Notes: generated from the sequence alone by a model not told the origin. Positions 13,201 through 25,908 are shown, counted from the stretch's first letter. The stretch is DNA of 64,000 bases from Coffea arabica (GCF_036785885.1 NC_092323.1:28776501-28840500), one strand, 5' to 3'. A program made the numbers and translations.

Positions 13201-15824
13201 ACAAGTGAAAAATGAGTTTCCTGATTTTCGGCTTTCACTGACCAGTCTCAGTAAAATGCTTATATCTTGATGTCGAAAAATCCGATTGAGGTGCCGTCAG
13301 TGGCATCGGAAACTAGACTCATGGGCCTTCGTTCTGTAAAAATTTCATATTTTTCCTCCTGGTGTACTGCTGTCCGTGATTCCTCAAAGTAGGCTGTCCT
13401 GCTTGAATGTCCTGTTTTTACAGGAAAATGAATTTGTAACTTAGATGATGAATCTGCCCTGTTTTTGCACTGCATGGTTGTCCATGGTAAAGGCCGAACC
13501 AGGTCCTGCTCAGAACATGAATTGTAGATACTTGAGTTAAATATATGCCTGCAAAATTTCAGCCCAATCGAAGCAACGTAGCCTGTGAAAAGACTGAAAT
13601 ACCCCTGCTGCCCTGTTTCTATCCGAACATGCTAATCAGCTTCTGTACTTGGTTGTTTTGACCAGGAATACTACTGATTTGGTTGTCGATGTCTTTTTAA
13701 GACTTATAGCCTTGTATCTTAGCTTTCAAATGGCTTTGGAATCCTTGAATTGGAGTTGTATATGCTAAGATATGACTGAATGAATCAGGACTGCCACAGT
13801 AAACTTCGAATTGGAAAATCTGAGGTTGTTTTGGTAAATTTGACCTAGAAACATTGTAAACTAGACTGAGTAGCCTTCATCAAAGTTGTAGCCCTCTTTC
13901 TTAGCTTCGTAACGGTATAAATTACACCCCAATCCGATAATCGTAGTGCCGGTTGTGTCCAATACGCTAAATGACATCAAATCTGTTTTTGGGTTTTAGT
14001 GTTTAACTTTCATTTCCGGACTTTCCCTAACTTACTTTGGTACTTATACGTTCTAATGGAGTCTTATTTTTGGTAGTATGTGGATATGGTTTATGACTCG
14101 TAAACGAGTCTCATTGTGCTTGTTTGAATGTTTTAGGGCGTGACGGTGGTCCGAAACGCTCGTCGGGTGGACAAGTGTGAAAATTCTCTTTGCTTACTTG
14201 GTGAGTGTACTACTCACATGATTGATACTTCTTGGCTTTGTTGTACTTGAGATACATGATTGGAATGTTTGTGTTTACTGATGATACTGGTTGAGACGAG
14301 GGTGTACTTTACCACTCTCGCACTCTATGGTTTAATTGACTGTTCACTGTATCACTTGAATTGACTTGATTATACTTGAACTGTGTCGTTTGAACGTGTC
14401 TCCAATGACTTATACTGTTATCACTGAGCTCAACCCCATTGGTGGTCAATTGAATCGAGCCAGCAAGGGCTTGATCGAGGAAATTGATAAACCATGGGGA
14501 CTGTTATAAGGAATCATTGAGTATGAGACTCTTGGTTCCGGTATACTCGAGTATTACCATTTATTGAACTGTTTGGAGTTCGGGCCCGGTAGGGGTATGT
14601 GAGGTGGAAGGAAATGGGAGTAAAATGGGGTCTACGGTATTGGTTACTTTTAAACATTGACGGAGCGTCAATGAGGTGAGATCAAGTATGCCAAAAGTGG
14701 AAAAGGGCTCTTGAGAGCCGACCGTATCCTTTTACAAATCTTCTTGGAATGTGATGTTTGTTGTGCTTACTTGTTGAACTTATTTGAATAGTGTATCACT
14801 GTGATTTTGTACCCCTTGAATGCCTGAGTGATAGTACCTCTTTGGGCGAAAGCTCACTCCATTAAATTTTGTTTTCCTTACAGAGAACAACTTTTGAAGA
14901 CTGTGATATTTTGATGTACGAGTTGAGCTAGTTTTAATACATATTCTGTGTAAAGCTCCTCGATGCTTGGAAACTCTGAATGTACTTGGATCCAAATATT
15001 TTCCTTTTATTTGTAAATTACAAACGTATATGTATAAAACTATTTACCCTGTTCATGTATCCTATTTGGTTTGGAAATGTTTTCCCGAGTTATATGGCTA
15101 TATCTGTATTCGATTGGCTTCTAGTTGGATGGTGACGTGGCAACCACTATTCATTATGGTTTCGATTTTCGTTTTGCCATTTGGCGACTTTGAATCATTT
15201 GAGCGCGCTATTACCTTTCTGAACGTTTTCGATTTCATTTAACTGCTCGTTAGTCCTAGCAAGAGTTGGGCAGGCAGTCCGCTAACCCCTTTGGTACGCC
15301 TTAGGGGAAGGTAGGGCTGTCACAAGGAGGAGTTAAAGTGGTGGAGTATGGCTGCAAATCTTTTTGATGGAGTATGGCTGCAATCTGATGACGACTCTCA
15401 TCTTTTTTGGGGGTTGAATGGCTGCAAATCTGAGTCTTTCTTTCTTTCTTTTTTTTAAAAGTTGTTTAGAAACTAGATCTAATGATCTTCAAGTTACAAG
15501 TGGGGTTTACGAAAACAGATTTTGTGATCTTGAAGTCCAAGAAAAATAGCGGTTGATCCATTAATGGTCACTATGAAGTTCTACAATTCGGTTAAGAAGG
15601 ATGTTCTGCAATTGGATTAAGAACAAAAAGGAGAGAACAAAAAAAAATTTAAAAATGATAAAATATTCAAATTTTAATGTAATATCCATTCCTGACAAAT
15701 ATCTACCAAGCGCTTGTTATTGTATTGATACCTTGACCACAACCCAATCAAAACCCATACTAATTTTTTGTAAATGATTCCAATTACAATTCCGTTTCCT
15801 AAACATGAACCAAGCGGCCCCTAA
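10228..15824. mobile_element. PIF/Harbinger-like element (10231-15821) with TAA duplications, interrupted by solo LTR 2
   Basis: Inverted ends GGGGCCGCTTGGTT at 10231 and AACCAAGCGGCCCC ending at 15821 are flanked by TAA at 10228-10230 and 15822-15824. A 3-bp TAA/TTA duplication is typical of PIF/Harbinger and Tourist-type elements. Without the nested LTR the element is about 1.02 kb and has no transposase frame, so it is non-autonomous. Between 10588 and 10725 it carries imperfect repeats of a unit containing GACGGCTCTGTGCTGCAAA. The same theme (TATGGCTGCAA, ATCTGA) recurs just right of the LTR at 15345-15440. Confidence 0.8.
10757..15329 (+). mobile_element. Solo LTR 2 (10762-15324) with AGGAG target duplication
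   Basis: The element begins TGTGAGATCCCG and ends GGCTGTCACA. It is flanked by perfect AGGAG repeats at 10757-10761 and 15325-15329. At 4,563 bp it is long for a solo LTR, but no PBS, gag or pol could be seen inside. The block at about 13880-13990 (GTAGCCCTCTTTCTTAGCTT and following) matches the block at about 4175-4275 in solo LTR 1, showing the same family. It inserted into the PIF-like element, so it is the younger insertion. Confidence 0.8.
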
Positions 15825-18800
15825 GTGTTTACTATGGTTCAAGTTTGCATTTCTCAATCTCTTTACAATGTCGAATATCATTCAAGAGTTTATTTGTCTT
15901 TCTCTTCCCAGAGCTTATTCGAATAATCTCCTACTGCCATGTTTTTATCCTGCACAAGAGGTAATGCAATTTTATGTTTAAGCCATATGAATTTTATGTA
16001 TCATTAAGGATATAATCTGGACAGAGTAATAAATGAACTACTCTGATGGAACTAAAAGGAATATAATATTACAGTATAAATTGAGTTGGAATCGGCCCAG
16101 CAGGAAGCAAATAAAAACTACTTTCTCCTCTATAAAATATGTAATTTGCTGGTAGCTATGCTTGATATGCATATGAAATGGTGATAACGTTCTTTATTGC
16201 CATGGCCTTGTATGTGTCAAAATCAAGTGTAAATTAAGCTCTTGTATGTTGAAACCAAAACTTTACACATTAGACAAAATTAAGAATGATACCATGTAAA
16301 AATAGGAACGAAATATGTGATCAGTTTTGAAGCCAAAAATATTGAAATTTGAGAAATAAAAATGAAAGAACTAACATTTTCATGGGAAACAAATACGAAA
16401 CAGAAATTATTGATTAAGTAAAAAGGCCAATCAATCTCACAATTATTGATCACTATACTGGGGAAAGATAAATGATAGCAAATAGTAAAATAGTTCATAT
16501 CCACACTGTTTGTGGTTGGAAAACCATACCTTGCTTCTTGATAAGAATTCATGAGAAAAGTCTTGTAGTAGCCAGCCAACTCGAGCAGTTCATCAAATTT
16601 CTCACTTTTCCTCCAAAAATTTGAAAAGCAAATTCAGTAAGTACTATATGATTGATAGCAACAAGTGATTATTCAAAAAACAACGGGTGAAGGAAATGCA
16701 AAGAGATTTAGAAATTTGAGGGATGAAAGCAAATGATCCTAAGAGGGTTCAGCACATGCAGTCCTCAACCAAAAGATGTTGAATTTAGGCAAAGACTTGC
16801 TGTTCATCAAGAATGACAGTAATACCTATACATTATTTGGAAACAAGCACAATCAAGTCATCCATGTGGTTTCCATCATTTAATAGAAAGGCAATGAGCG
16901 GACAGGATGACTTGGAATTCAAGAAAAAATCAAGTTAACAGGAATACCTAAAACCAAGAAAAAATGTAAACCACTGACCAACTTGATATGAACTATTTAA
17001 ACTATCCATGAAATAGCAAGTTGAAGTTCCCATGGATTACATCATTTTCATTAAGAAAAGGCATAAGATCATTACATGCAATCTTGGACCAATCAGTAAA
17101 GTCAAGATCAACTGAAAGCTTTTAATGCAGAAATTATTAATACAATTCCATAAGGCTTCCACAAATATGCCTTTTTCGAAAAAGAAACAGGGCTGCAATG
17201 TAACAATTCTTGGATCTCGATTAAATTGGGAAATTTGTAATATAGGTCCAATTAAAAACAAAAGCAAAAATTTTTTTGGTCGAATAAATTGGGGAATTTG
17301 TATCAGTTAAGTTTCTTTAGAAAAAGTAACAAGTAACCGAGGATAGCATAAGATGCATAAGGTAAATAAGTACCTATTTAACTCAAATTCTGAACTACAT
17401 CAATTCAAAAGAAAACCATGACTTGCGTTCCGAATCTAAAGCCAATTCGAGAGTCTTGTAAAGGGTTTGACTTGGCATCTGGACTGCTATATCCTTCAAT
17501 TTTAGTTTGTAAAGAACCACATTGATCATCTTCCAGTAGCTCAAAGACAATAGTGCCAGGCTAATTGTGATATTTCCATCACCACATACCTTGACTAATT
17601 TTTTCACCATAAGGTGTCAGTTTAGATTCTTTATCCACTTCTTCACCTTGAAATCCATAAACAGCCTCCAAAGACTTACCCAAAATCCATCAATAGTTGT
17701 GCAAAGAATAAACTGCTAAATAAATTTGAAAAAAAAAGAAAGCAAAGAGAGAACAAAAACACTGAAACGATAACTCCCGCACATACCTTGAAGGCTGAAA
17801 TAAGAAAAGTAGCCTCCTTATTTCGCTCTTCCTTTATCTAACAAAAATTTAGTGTAAACAAGTGTCGGCCAGATGAAGAATATAATTAAAACAACCTCAT
17901 GGTAATAACATGAGAATGATTCAGAGAAAATTATTGAACTTATTCTCCATATTCTTCAACATTATTAACAGTTGCAAATGAAATATAAACCCATCATTTT
18001 TTCCTTGCTTTTTTTAATTAAAATAAAAGTCTATAGTTACATGAAGCAAGATGATATGTAGATTAATATCACAAGTTTTCCTCTCCTTTCTGAGTATGAC
18101 CCTTTTGATTTCACAGCCCTTTCAAGAATTCAATATTTTCATTTAATGGTTCACAAACCTTACATGGTTTGAAATTTAACTACTTCAACCATTAACAGCC
18201 TAGAATTTAACCCCAAGCATTGAATAAATTGCATAGATAGCATGCTTAGCAAAGCAAACATGACAATCCAATCGTTAATCAAACAATTTTGATCCAAATC
18301 CAAGGAAAAAAGGCCCCAAGATGGAATTCCACTCACTTGATCTATACAAAGTTGTCCAAAAAGTGCATTAGTTGGCTGCAAAAAGAAAAAAAAATGACAA
18401 AATCATTACCAACTAACTAAGAGAGTTTAACAGAAACAGTAAACCCACACCCTCTTACTTTGAATTATTTACTTATAAAGAGTTATTGGCAATATCAACT
18501 GGAAAACAAAAATTTCTTTGAACATGAAAAAAGAGGAAAGAAATTAAACCATTTCATCTAAGGAAATAATCACAAGTTTCAATGCAAAAAAGTGAAAGCA
18601 TAAAATATTGGATCTTAAGTAAGGATAATTACTGAATGGAGTTGCTTAAAAAGACCTGACAATCTCATAATCATGACTTACACTGAAATTTTAGGAAATA
18701 CTTCAATAAGAGGCAGACTGTCCTCTCCATAGTCCATTTCTTGAACGTCTATGAAAGAGGAGTAAAGATAGGAGAAGATTATAGTTGACTTCTGGTAAAA

Positions 18801-21390
18801 AGAAAGAAAAAATAGACAAACAGAGATCCTAAATGTATTTACTTGAGCAAAGAATTTCCAATCATTCATACTTGGTAGCAAATCCCTATTCCTCAACCCG
18901 TAGCAAACATATAAAACTTATTAGAGAATAAAATAAAATTTAATCAAGAGAAAAAAGTACACATAGAACAAGAGTGGAGAAGCTAGCAGTTTTCAGAGAA
19001 AAAGAAAGAAAGATAAAAACATAAGGGACTTTTCAAATAGAAGCTTTGAGTTGGAGGGGATTGAGATATGGAAAATTATCTGATGGGAATTGATTAGTCT
19101 TGTCAGCATTGAGCCAAACTCCTCTATTGCAGATACAGGAATTTGAGGGAAGGCCTTTAGTTTTGTAACTCCCAGTACTTTAACTCGCCAGCAAAGAGGA
19201 AAACAATAACTTTTTGCACAGAAAGGAGATGGGAGAGTTTTTTTTTTTTTACACAAAAGATAGGAGAGAGATGGCTCTGAGGTCTTTCTATCAATTTTTC
19301 TCATAAAAAATCTGAGGTAAGATGACTCCAGAACACCACTCCAAAAATAGTTGGATGTGTCAAAGAAGTGATTGTATTCTCAAATTCTAGGAAGAATTGT
19401 ATGCCATTTATCTCAAAGTAGAGGCATCTTGCCCTCATATTTGAACATCTAAATGTGTTATATTTCGTACAAATTATCCATCCAGTTAAAACAAATTAGG
19501 AGTTCTACCAAATTTTCTTCAAAAGTAACATGCCTTTCCTTTAAGTTCTTTCCTGCATAAAAAACTTCAACATAAATTGAAGGTCTGCATCATATTCACC
19601 TTTTTGAACCTATCAATTGGAATACCATCTTCATGTTTCTCACAAAATTTTCTGTTTAGGCTTACCTCAATTAAGTTTATTTTTACAAGTAAAAAAACTA
19701 TCATAAGGTTCAGTTTTCCAGACTTAATCTTACTGAAATGTTACAAATCTAAGAGAACATCATGTTTTGTAAATATAGACTTAAGTCAACCAAAACTGAT
19801 TTTCCTAATAAGAATTTCCAAGCTATTAAACATCGTAGTCTATGATTCAAGAGGCAAAACTACAATTATGTAGCAATTTAATTCTTTTTTTGATCAAGGA
19901 ATAGAAAATTTAAGGTGTTTTATTAAAACAGTAACTTACTCATTATTTCAAGCAGGTGCTTAGAATGTAATATTTGAGAATCCTCATCTTGGACAAACCT
20001 TTAACCACCTACAAATAGGAAAACTATTTAGATTGCCATTGTAACAAAAAAATATATTGCTGAAGATACTCAGTTTAATATCCACTTAAGGTTCATAAAA
20101 CGAATATTCAAGAGGTTTTACCAAGAGACAATTTATGTACTAAAACAAAAAATTTCAACACAAAGCAATCAAAAGAATAGCATCACACGATCTTTTGTAA
20201 CTCATGGCCAATAACCAATGTGACCTGGAAGTTCTTGATTCTCAGAGAAGAAATTTATTAATTCTTCAAATGTTGAAAACCCAATGAAGAAAAAGGAATC
20301 GGAAGAACTGGAGCAAATAGAAAGACATTTTGACGATGAAGAAATCTATTTTAAACAAGTGAATCTTTTTGGTTACCATATGGATTGCTTTTCTGATCAG
20401 GAGATCAACAAAACACCTGCATGAAAGACACCAAAAAAAATGACTAAAAAAGAAAACTCGAATGAGGTTTGAAAAGAGCAAAGGCCAAAGAAAAATATAC
20501 CATCATTTGAGCTCTGAAAAGAGCAATTTAAAGTAAAAATTAAATTAGAATGATAAAACAAAGCTTACGATTTTCCCCTCAGCAGTTGTCTTTCACGGGT
20601 GGCCATTTTCCTCCCTGTTGCAGAAGAAATCCTAGAAAGGCAAAAACGGAAAGAAAAATGGAACAATAAAACACAAAGTAGGTACAAAAAATAAAATAAA
20701 TAAATACTCTACAGGCCAGCTAATCATCAATTATTCACCATCTCCGACCATATTAAAAGTTTTTTGTTGAAACTAAAAATAAAAATTTAATGATAAAACT
20801 AAAATGAAACAAATACATTAATCATGGAAAGAAAGGGGAAGAAAAATACCATATCTGTATTCTACAAATTCATATAGACAGTGGAGATGAAATATTAACC
20901 TTTCACTTCCTCGTTGTTTCAGAAAAGGACCAAAAAAAAGAAGGGGGAAGAATTGATTGTTTTTAGCCAAGGAAATATCAGGTAAAATGGCAGAAAAAAA
21001 GAAAAAATCAGCTATAATTACTTGAGGTATGGAGCGAGGGAGATGAAGGAGAACAGGAGGGAGAAATCGACAAAGGGAGGAGAGGAAGATTACCAGTCCC
21101 TTTGCAGTCTTGAGCCCACCGTCCATCAACTCAATCAGAAGGAAAAAAATCTGGAGCCCCCCAATTGAGATTACAACCTGTTTCAAGTACAATCAAATGC
21201 CAGAAATTCAGGAAAAAACTATGGGTCTCGCAAAGATGGAATTTTGTCTGGAGAATAACAGCAATAGGGATCGGTCTTCAAGAGTTCTTGACACTGACTG
21301 ATAGGTGTGCGTTTGACAGAGAGAGAGAGAGAGAGAAAAGCGGAAGAAAAAGGATTGAAGATCCATCAGCATACGATGTCGTTTGATTGA
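15825..21390 (-). other. Unidentified split gene or gene remnant on the minus strand
   Basis: Several minus-strand stretches have AG/GT borders and clean short frames. Near 20580-20625: MATRERQLLRGKS. Near 20380-20425: CFVDLLIRKAIHM. Near 19940-20000: FVQDEDSQILHSKHLLEIM. Near 18880: RNRDLLPSMNDWKFFAQVN. Near 18350: PTNALFGQLCIDQ. Near 17785-17820: KEATFLISAFK. Near 17590-17680: a frame containing AVYGFQGEEVDKESKLTPYG. Near 16520-16610: FDELLELAGYYKTFLMNSYQ. Together they look like a many-exon gene read from about 21 kb down to 16 kb. I could not link them into one validated frame and recognise no family. Some may be chance frames. Confidence 0.35.
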
Positions 21391-22420
21391 TCAAAAGGAA
21401 AAAGGGCAAAAAACCCATAAATCCTCAAACCATATGCCAAAAAAAGTTCCAAAGGTAAAAAATTCTTCAATATAAAAGACTTCAAAAGGTAATAAGTAAG
21501 TAGATTAACAATTAATCGCAAAAAAGTTTATAAATAATTGGGATTTATTTGGCAACCAAAAAAAAGTGTTAATAAGTACAAAAAGCTGGTAATTAAATGT
21601 TATTTGCTAGGCAATAAAAAGTGACAATTCACTTCCAAAAAAAAGAGACTAATTTTTGGGTAATAACTACATACAACTGGTAATTGAATGCGATTTGCTA
21701 GGCAACAAAAACATAATAATAATTATAAAAGTCAGCAATTAAACAGCAAAACCAGAGCTTAATTAATAAAAAATGAATTGAAACAAAGCTGATAAGTAAA
21801 CCTCATTTGTTGGGCAACCTAAAAAATAAAAGAGGACATTTCCTTAAAAAAAAGTTGGGAAAAAGGTAACTAAATGAGATTTTTTGGGCAACAAAAAAAG
21901 GTTTTTTTTGTTAATAATTGCAAAAAAGTTATGAATTAAAAGCGATTTGTTGGGTAACAAAAAATGAAAATAAAAAGCGACATTATTAATTAGCTACTAA
22001 CAATGAATTAATAATTAATACAATTAAAGCTATAAGTACAATAAAAGATAATAATTAATAATTGCAATTTATTCTGCAACCAAAAGAAAGCACCGATAAT
22101 TGTAATAATTGAGATACCAATTTTTTGTTAACACAATTTATTGTTGGGAAAGGGCAAAAAGGGGCCAAATTTTAGCACAATCCAACATGTAATATGTTAA
22201 CAAGCACTTCCAATCCAATAAAATAACAAAAGGATTGTAAATCAGGTTTTATTAGAACACTTCCTGGCAAACAATATTAATGAACAATAAATCAGAACAC
22301 TTCTTGGCAAACAACAAACAAAGAAAAACAAAAGGATTGTAAACGTCTGAACAAAAGAATTCAATTGGAAATTGGCACGGCCCGAACAACCACCAACAAT
22401 CAGCCAATAGCAGGCAAACA
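21391..22420. repeat. AT-rich degenerate repeats
   Basis: A loosely repeated theme (TTTGCTAGGCAA or TTTGTTGGGCAAC, followed by an A-run) recurs about every 60-130 bp from 21550 to 22090. Around 22250-22320 the theme AACACTTCYTGGCAAACAA is repeated. A stretch at about 22315-22370 reappears in altered form at 22650-22745, on the far side of the SINE. No coding potential was seen. Confidence 0.45.
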
Positions 22421-22665
22421 ACAAACAAAGAAGCAAAAGAACTCTGTTTTCAGCCTTTTAAGCCCCCCGGGGTTAGATCACCCGGTCTGCGGCTGGAAAA
22501 CCACTCGCAAGGTCGTGGGATCAAACCTCACCTAACGCCTGGGTGCGGTTGGGGTGGCGCTGTACTCCAGGCGCAGGGGATTAGTCGGGCCGCCTTCGGG
22601 TCTTGACCCGGACACCCCTGTGTTGACAAAAAAAAAAAAAAAAAAAAACAAACAAAGAAGCAAAA
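22421..22665 (+). mobile_element. tRNA-derived SINE (22439-22647) with 18-bp target duplication
   Basis: A roughly 190-bp GC-rich body ends in a run of about 20 A. It is flanked by perfect 18-bp copies of ACAAACAAAGAAGCAAAA at 22421-22438 and 22648-22665. The head contains pol III-like boxes (GGTTAGATCACCCGG as a weak A box; GTGGGATCAAACCTC as a B box), as expected for a tRNA-derived SINE. The A-tail fixes the plus orientation. The intact duplication suggests a fairly recent insertion. Confidence 0.85.
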
Positions 22666-23376
22666 TGATTACTAAACGCCTGAGCAAGCAAACAAAAGAA
22701 TTCACGCGTGGGAAACGGACGACCATCAATTGGAATTCGCACGGGCGGACGACCGCCAATCAGCCAATAGCAGCGCGCCACGTCAGCAATCACAACCCAA
22801 TTGAAAACAATTGGCATTCCCCAATAGACTAGATATGTTAATTAGCTTCTCTGTATTTCTACTTTAGTAGGAATACCACAAAAAGGAAAGGGCTTTGGAG
22901 TTAAAAGAAAAACTAAAGGGTAATGGCAATGGTTTTGGCAAAGGATATTCTTGAAAGTAAGTGGTTATGCAAAATTTAACAAAGGTGTAAAAAACTAAAA
23001 AGCAGGACAAAGTAAAATTTGCAAGTCCACACGTCATGGCAAATGGGAATGCATGAAGAAAACAAGATATTAAAACTACTTTTAGTTTCTGAGAATTTGT
23101 GGATGTAAATAGTTTCTTTTCTTAATAAAAAACTACCTCGAAACGGTGTAAGATTGGACATAAACTCCGACCTATTTATTAAAAAATTTCAAAGAGTCCA
23201 TGATAAAGAGGATATACACTTCTCAAATTTGACTAAGAATTTTACAAACTTTTAAATGATATCAACATACTCCACATTCATGGTACCGTGAGGGTGTTAG
23301 AATTTTTTACTTTAAATTTTGTCGCATTTGTATTGTTTTACTACTAGTTTTTGATCATTCATTTTATTTTTTGATC
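22666..23376. other. Intergenic, no gene seen
   Basis: Non-coding on inspection. The first 130 bp repeat a motif from the left of the SINE (AATCAGCCAATAGCAG at about 22400 and 22757). The rest is AT-rich without recognisable features. Confidence 0.4.
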
Positions 23377-23994
23377 TTCTTTGAAATTATTTGGTTGAAC
23401 TAATCATCGTCGACGTATTGATCTAGGTCACTCTTCGTGAGTAGTCTACTTCTTTATTGTTGTCATCGTTGATTGTTCAAAAAACACTTAAACAATTACC
23501 TTCAAGAAATAATCTGTTCTGTAATACTGGCACATAAATGAAGTAAATAGTTTTTGGATTACCGCTTCATATATGAGGAGGTCTACATTTATGATACATA
23601 TAAAAGATTTCAAATGTGAATATAGATAATATAGTGTAAATTTAAGTTAGATCATATAAAAATAGGGCAAATTATCCAATTGGCCCTTGAACTCTTTGTC
23701 TAAGTAAAAATAAGCCCCTCATCTATTTTTTGTTGACTTTAAGCCCTCGAACCTGTAAAATTGGGCACCCGTGACCCTTTTAGCCAGTTTCTCCGGTTTT
23801 GCAACCGGAAGGCGAATTCACACGAGTAGCAGTATGCTTTGAAAAATGGCATTTTTGTCAAAAGATTCAAAACTCGCGCGACGCTAGGGTTTTAGTACTC
23901 CCCTCTTTCGATCTCTTCGACACACAGTAGAACACGGTAGCTAACGCACAGTTGATTTGATTGGTCTCAATTCTCAGCCAACGACAGTCCATCT

Positions 23995-24308
23995 ATGGTT
24001 GAGGTACCAGTAAATGACACTGTTGCTTCTCCATCTCTGGCCAGTCAATCCAATAGTAGTGTTGTGCCGTTGGGGAGCTCGGTCATTCTGATCGTCAACA
24101 AGCTCCAAGACATATTCGCGTAGCTCTTCAGTCAGTCTACAATTGAATTGCCGCAAGTGGCCGTCGTCGGAAGCCAGAGCAGTGGAAAATCCAGTGTTCT
24201 GGAGGCACTAGTCAGAAGAGATTTCTTGCCCAGAGGTTCAGATATTTGAACTCGACGACCTCTCATTCTTCAGCTCATGCAGACTAGACGAAAACCTGAT
24301 GGCATCAA
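23995..24308 (+). pseudogene. Captured N-terminal fragment of a DRP3-like dynamin
   Basis: Starting at ATG 23995, the frame reads a short Ser/Asn-rich leader, then [35 protein letters not shown] and DFLPRGSDI. This is the start of a dynamin GTPase domain including the P-loop (GSQSSGKS), closest to plant DRP3 proteins of mitochondrial and peroxisomal fission. Two in-frame stops are present (TAG where Gln is expected after DIFA, TGA where Cys is expected after SDI). The homology ends near 24308, where an unrelated gene piece begins. It is a dead exon-1 copy, possibly with some 5' UTR upstream. Confidence 0.88.
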
Positions 24309-24309
24309 G

Positions 24310-24545
24310 TGGGCCCTCCACTAGATCGACGGCTCCGAGTCCTTCGCGAAGCGCCTGGTGGCCTTTGCCTGCGTGGAGGGGATATTCTTCTCAGGGAGCT
24401 TTTGTGCCATATTCTGGGTGAAGAATTGGGGGCTGATGCCGGGCTTGACCTTCTCCAACAAACTGATCTCGCGGGACGAGGGGCTTCATTGTGACTTCGC
24501 GTGCCTGCTGTACGGGCTGCTGAGGGCGAAGCTGAGCGAGGAGAT
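24310..24545 (+). pseudogene. Captured internal fragment of ribonucleotide reductase small subunit (R2)
   Basis: The frame reads [55 protein letters not shown] and [18 protein letters not shown]. This is the conserved core of class I RNR R2, which makes deoxyribonucleotides using a diiron-tyrosyl centre. The metal-ligand context (ACVEGI..., EGLHCDFAC) is kept. A TAG stands where Trp is expected before IDGSES. Only about 78 residues of a roughly 340-residue protein are present, fused directly to the dynamin piece. Plant R2 genes are often intronless, consistent with an uninterrupted fragment. Confidence 0.9.
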
Positions 24546-24764
24546 TTTGATCTCAGAGATGGAGGGCTTCACTGTGACTTCACTGAGGGAGGCCATGGCT
24601 GAAGCCATGGAGGACTCGGAGATGGTGTCTACGGGGGAGGAGACGAATAGGAGGGAGAGGGAGAGGTTGCGGGAGAGAGGAGAGGAGAGGGAGACGGCAT
24701 CGGTGGAGAAGTCAATGAAGTGGGGGAGGAAGATGAGGTCGTCGTAGGTGTAGGAGTAGTCCAT
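24546..24764 (-). other. Third Pack-MULE insert, opposite-strand frame of unknown origin
   Basis: On the minus strand an ATG-led frame from 24764 reads [20 protein letters not shown] and continues as a Ser/Leu-rich stretch. Since the flanking pieces are real exons, this GC-rich segment is probably also captured, perhaps the first exon of another gene. No family is recognised. Confidence 0.45.
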
Positions 24765-25908
24765 GGAGGGAAGAGAGAGGAGTTGTTCTTTTTTTGCTTA
24801 GAAGATGCGGACAAAAATGCCATTTTCCAAAGCATACTGCCACTCGTGTGAATTCGTCTTCCGGTTACAAAATCGGAGAAACTGGCTAAAAGGGTCACGG
24901 GTGCCCAATTTTACAAGTTCGAGAGCTTAAAGTCAACAAAAAATAGATGAGGGGCTTATTTTTACTTAGACAAAGAGTTCAAGGGCCAAATGGATAATTT
25001 GCCCTGTAAAAATATATGTACATTAAGCGTTAAGCTAAAACTTTACAAGGGCTGATGGGAGCGGATGGAGAACCCGCATTGGATTATGCTACTTACATAC
25101 AAGCATAGCAAGCGTCCAACGCACATTGTCAATGACCACTAGGTTAGCCTCAAGGGTCAAACTCATATCGAAATGGACAAAAATCGGGCCCAAATAACCC
25201 GCCCAGTGAAATTTGTACGTGCTTAATAAATTATTACAGTGAAATAGTACGCTGTTTTTAGAAATTAGCAAACTTCTAGGGGTAAAAAAGAAATAGCCTT
25301 CGTACCATTATTTTAATCATGGGATAATTGCAGAAACCTCCCCTGAGATTTCTGACATTTGCACTGACCTCCCCTCTAGGTTTTGAAATTGCATTCACCT
25401 CCCCTGAACAGTAACAATTCGTTGCAGAAACCTCCCTGACAGCTTTTGTAGAAGTGAGATAAGAAATTTCTTCCAATTTTGCCCTCTTCTTGCTTGACAA
25501 TTATTATTTGCTTGACAATTACTTAACTAATTATCTAGTTAGTTAATTGTTAAACTAATTAACTATTAACTAATTATTTGATTAATTATTAACTAATTAT
25601 CTAATTAATTAATTTCTATTTATCTAATTAACTAATTAACTAAAGCTATTGTCTGTCTGAAACTAACAAACTATTTGCATGTTAAACTAATTAACTAATT
25701 AACTGCTTAACTAATTAACTGATTAACTAACTAGCTAATTAACATACTATTTGCATGTTAAACTATATGCAGTACGCATTACCTATTTAAACTATCGGCT
25801 CTTTATGGGTATTTTACTTTCAAACATTTTATTTATGATAAAAACATCAATGTTTGTAAGTAAAATTCAAAAAGTGTTACAATAATATTCTTACAAAAAG
25901 GGAGGGGC

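Larger units (their letters stand above)
23657..25014. mobile_element. Pack-MULE-like element (23665-25006) with long inverted ends and captured gene pieces
   Basis: The ends are inverted repeats of about 190-200 bp (GGGCAAATTATCC... / ...GGATAATTTGCCC), running to about 23865 on the left and from about 24810 on the right. The flanks carry TAAAAATA at 23657-23664 and 25007-25014. The empty site in block B has this octamer once, which confirms the insertion. There is no transposase. The interior holds a piece of a dynamin-related gene, a piece of a ribonucleotide-reductase small-subunit gene, and a third opposite-strand frame. Long inverted ends plus unrelated exon pieces define a Pack-MULE; an 8-bp duplication is at the low end for MULEs and would also fit hAT. 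Confidence 0.85.
23377..25207 (+). repeat. Duplicated block A, occupied by a Pack-MULE
   Basis: After removing the transposon at 23665-25006 and one 8-bp duplication, about 481 bp remain. These match 32478-32960 in the same orientation (CTTCTTTGAAATTATTTGG... to GGCCCAAATAACCCGCCCAG) at roughly 90 percent by eye. Block B is therefore the empty version of this site. Confidence 0.8.

Noticed and set aside
22532-22832. Several 75-92 residue frames
   Set aside because: They run through the SINE body and its A-tail (Lys or Phe runs), so they are not genes.
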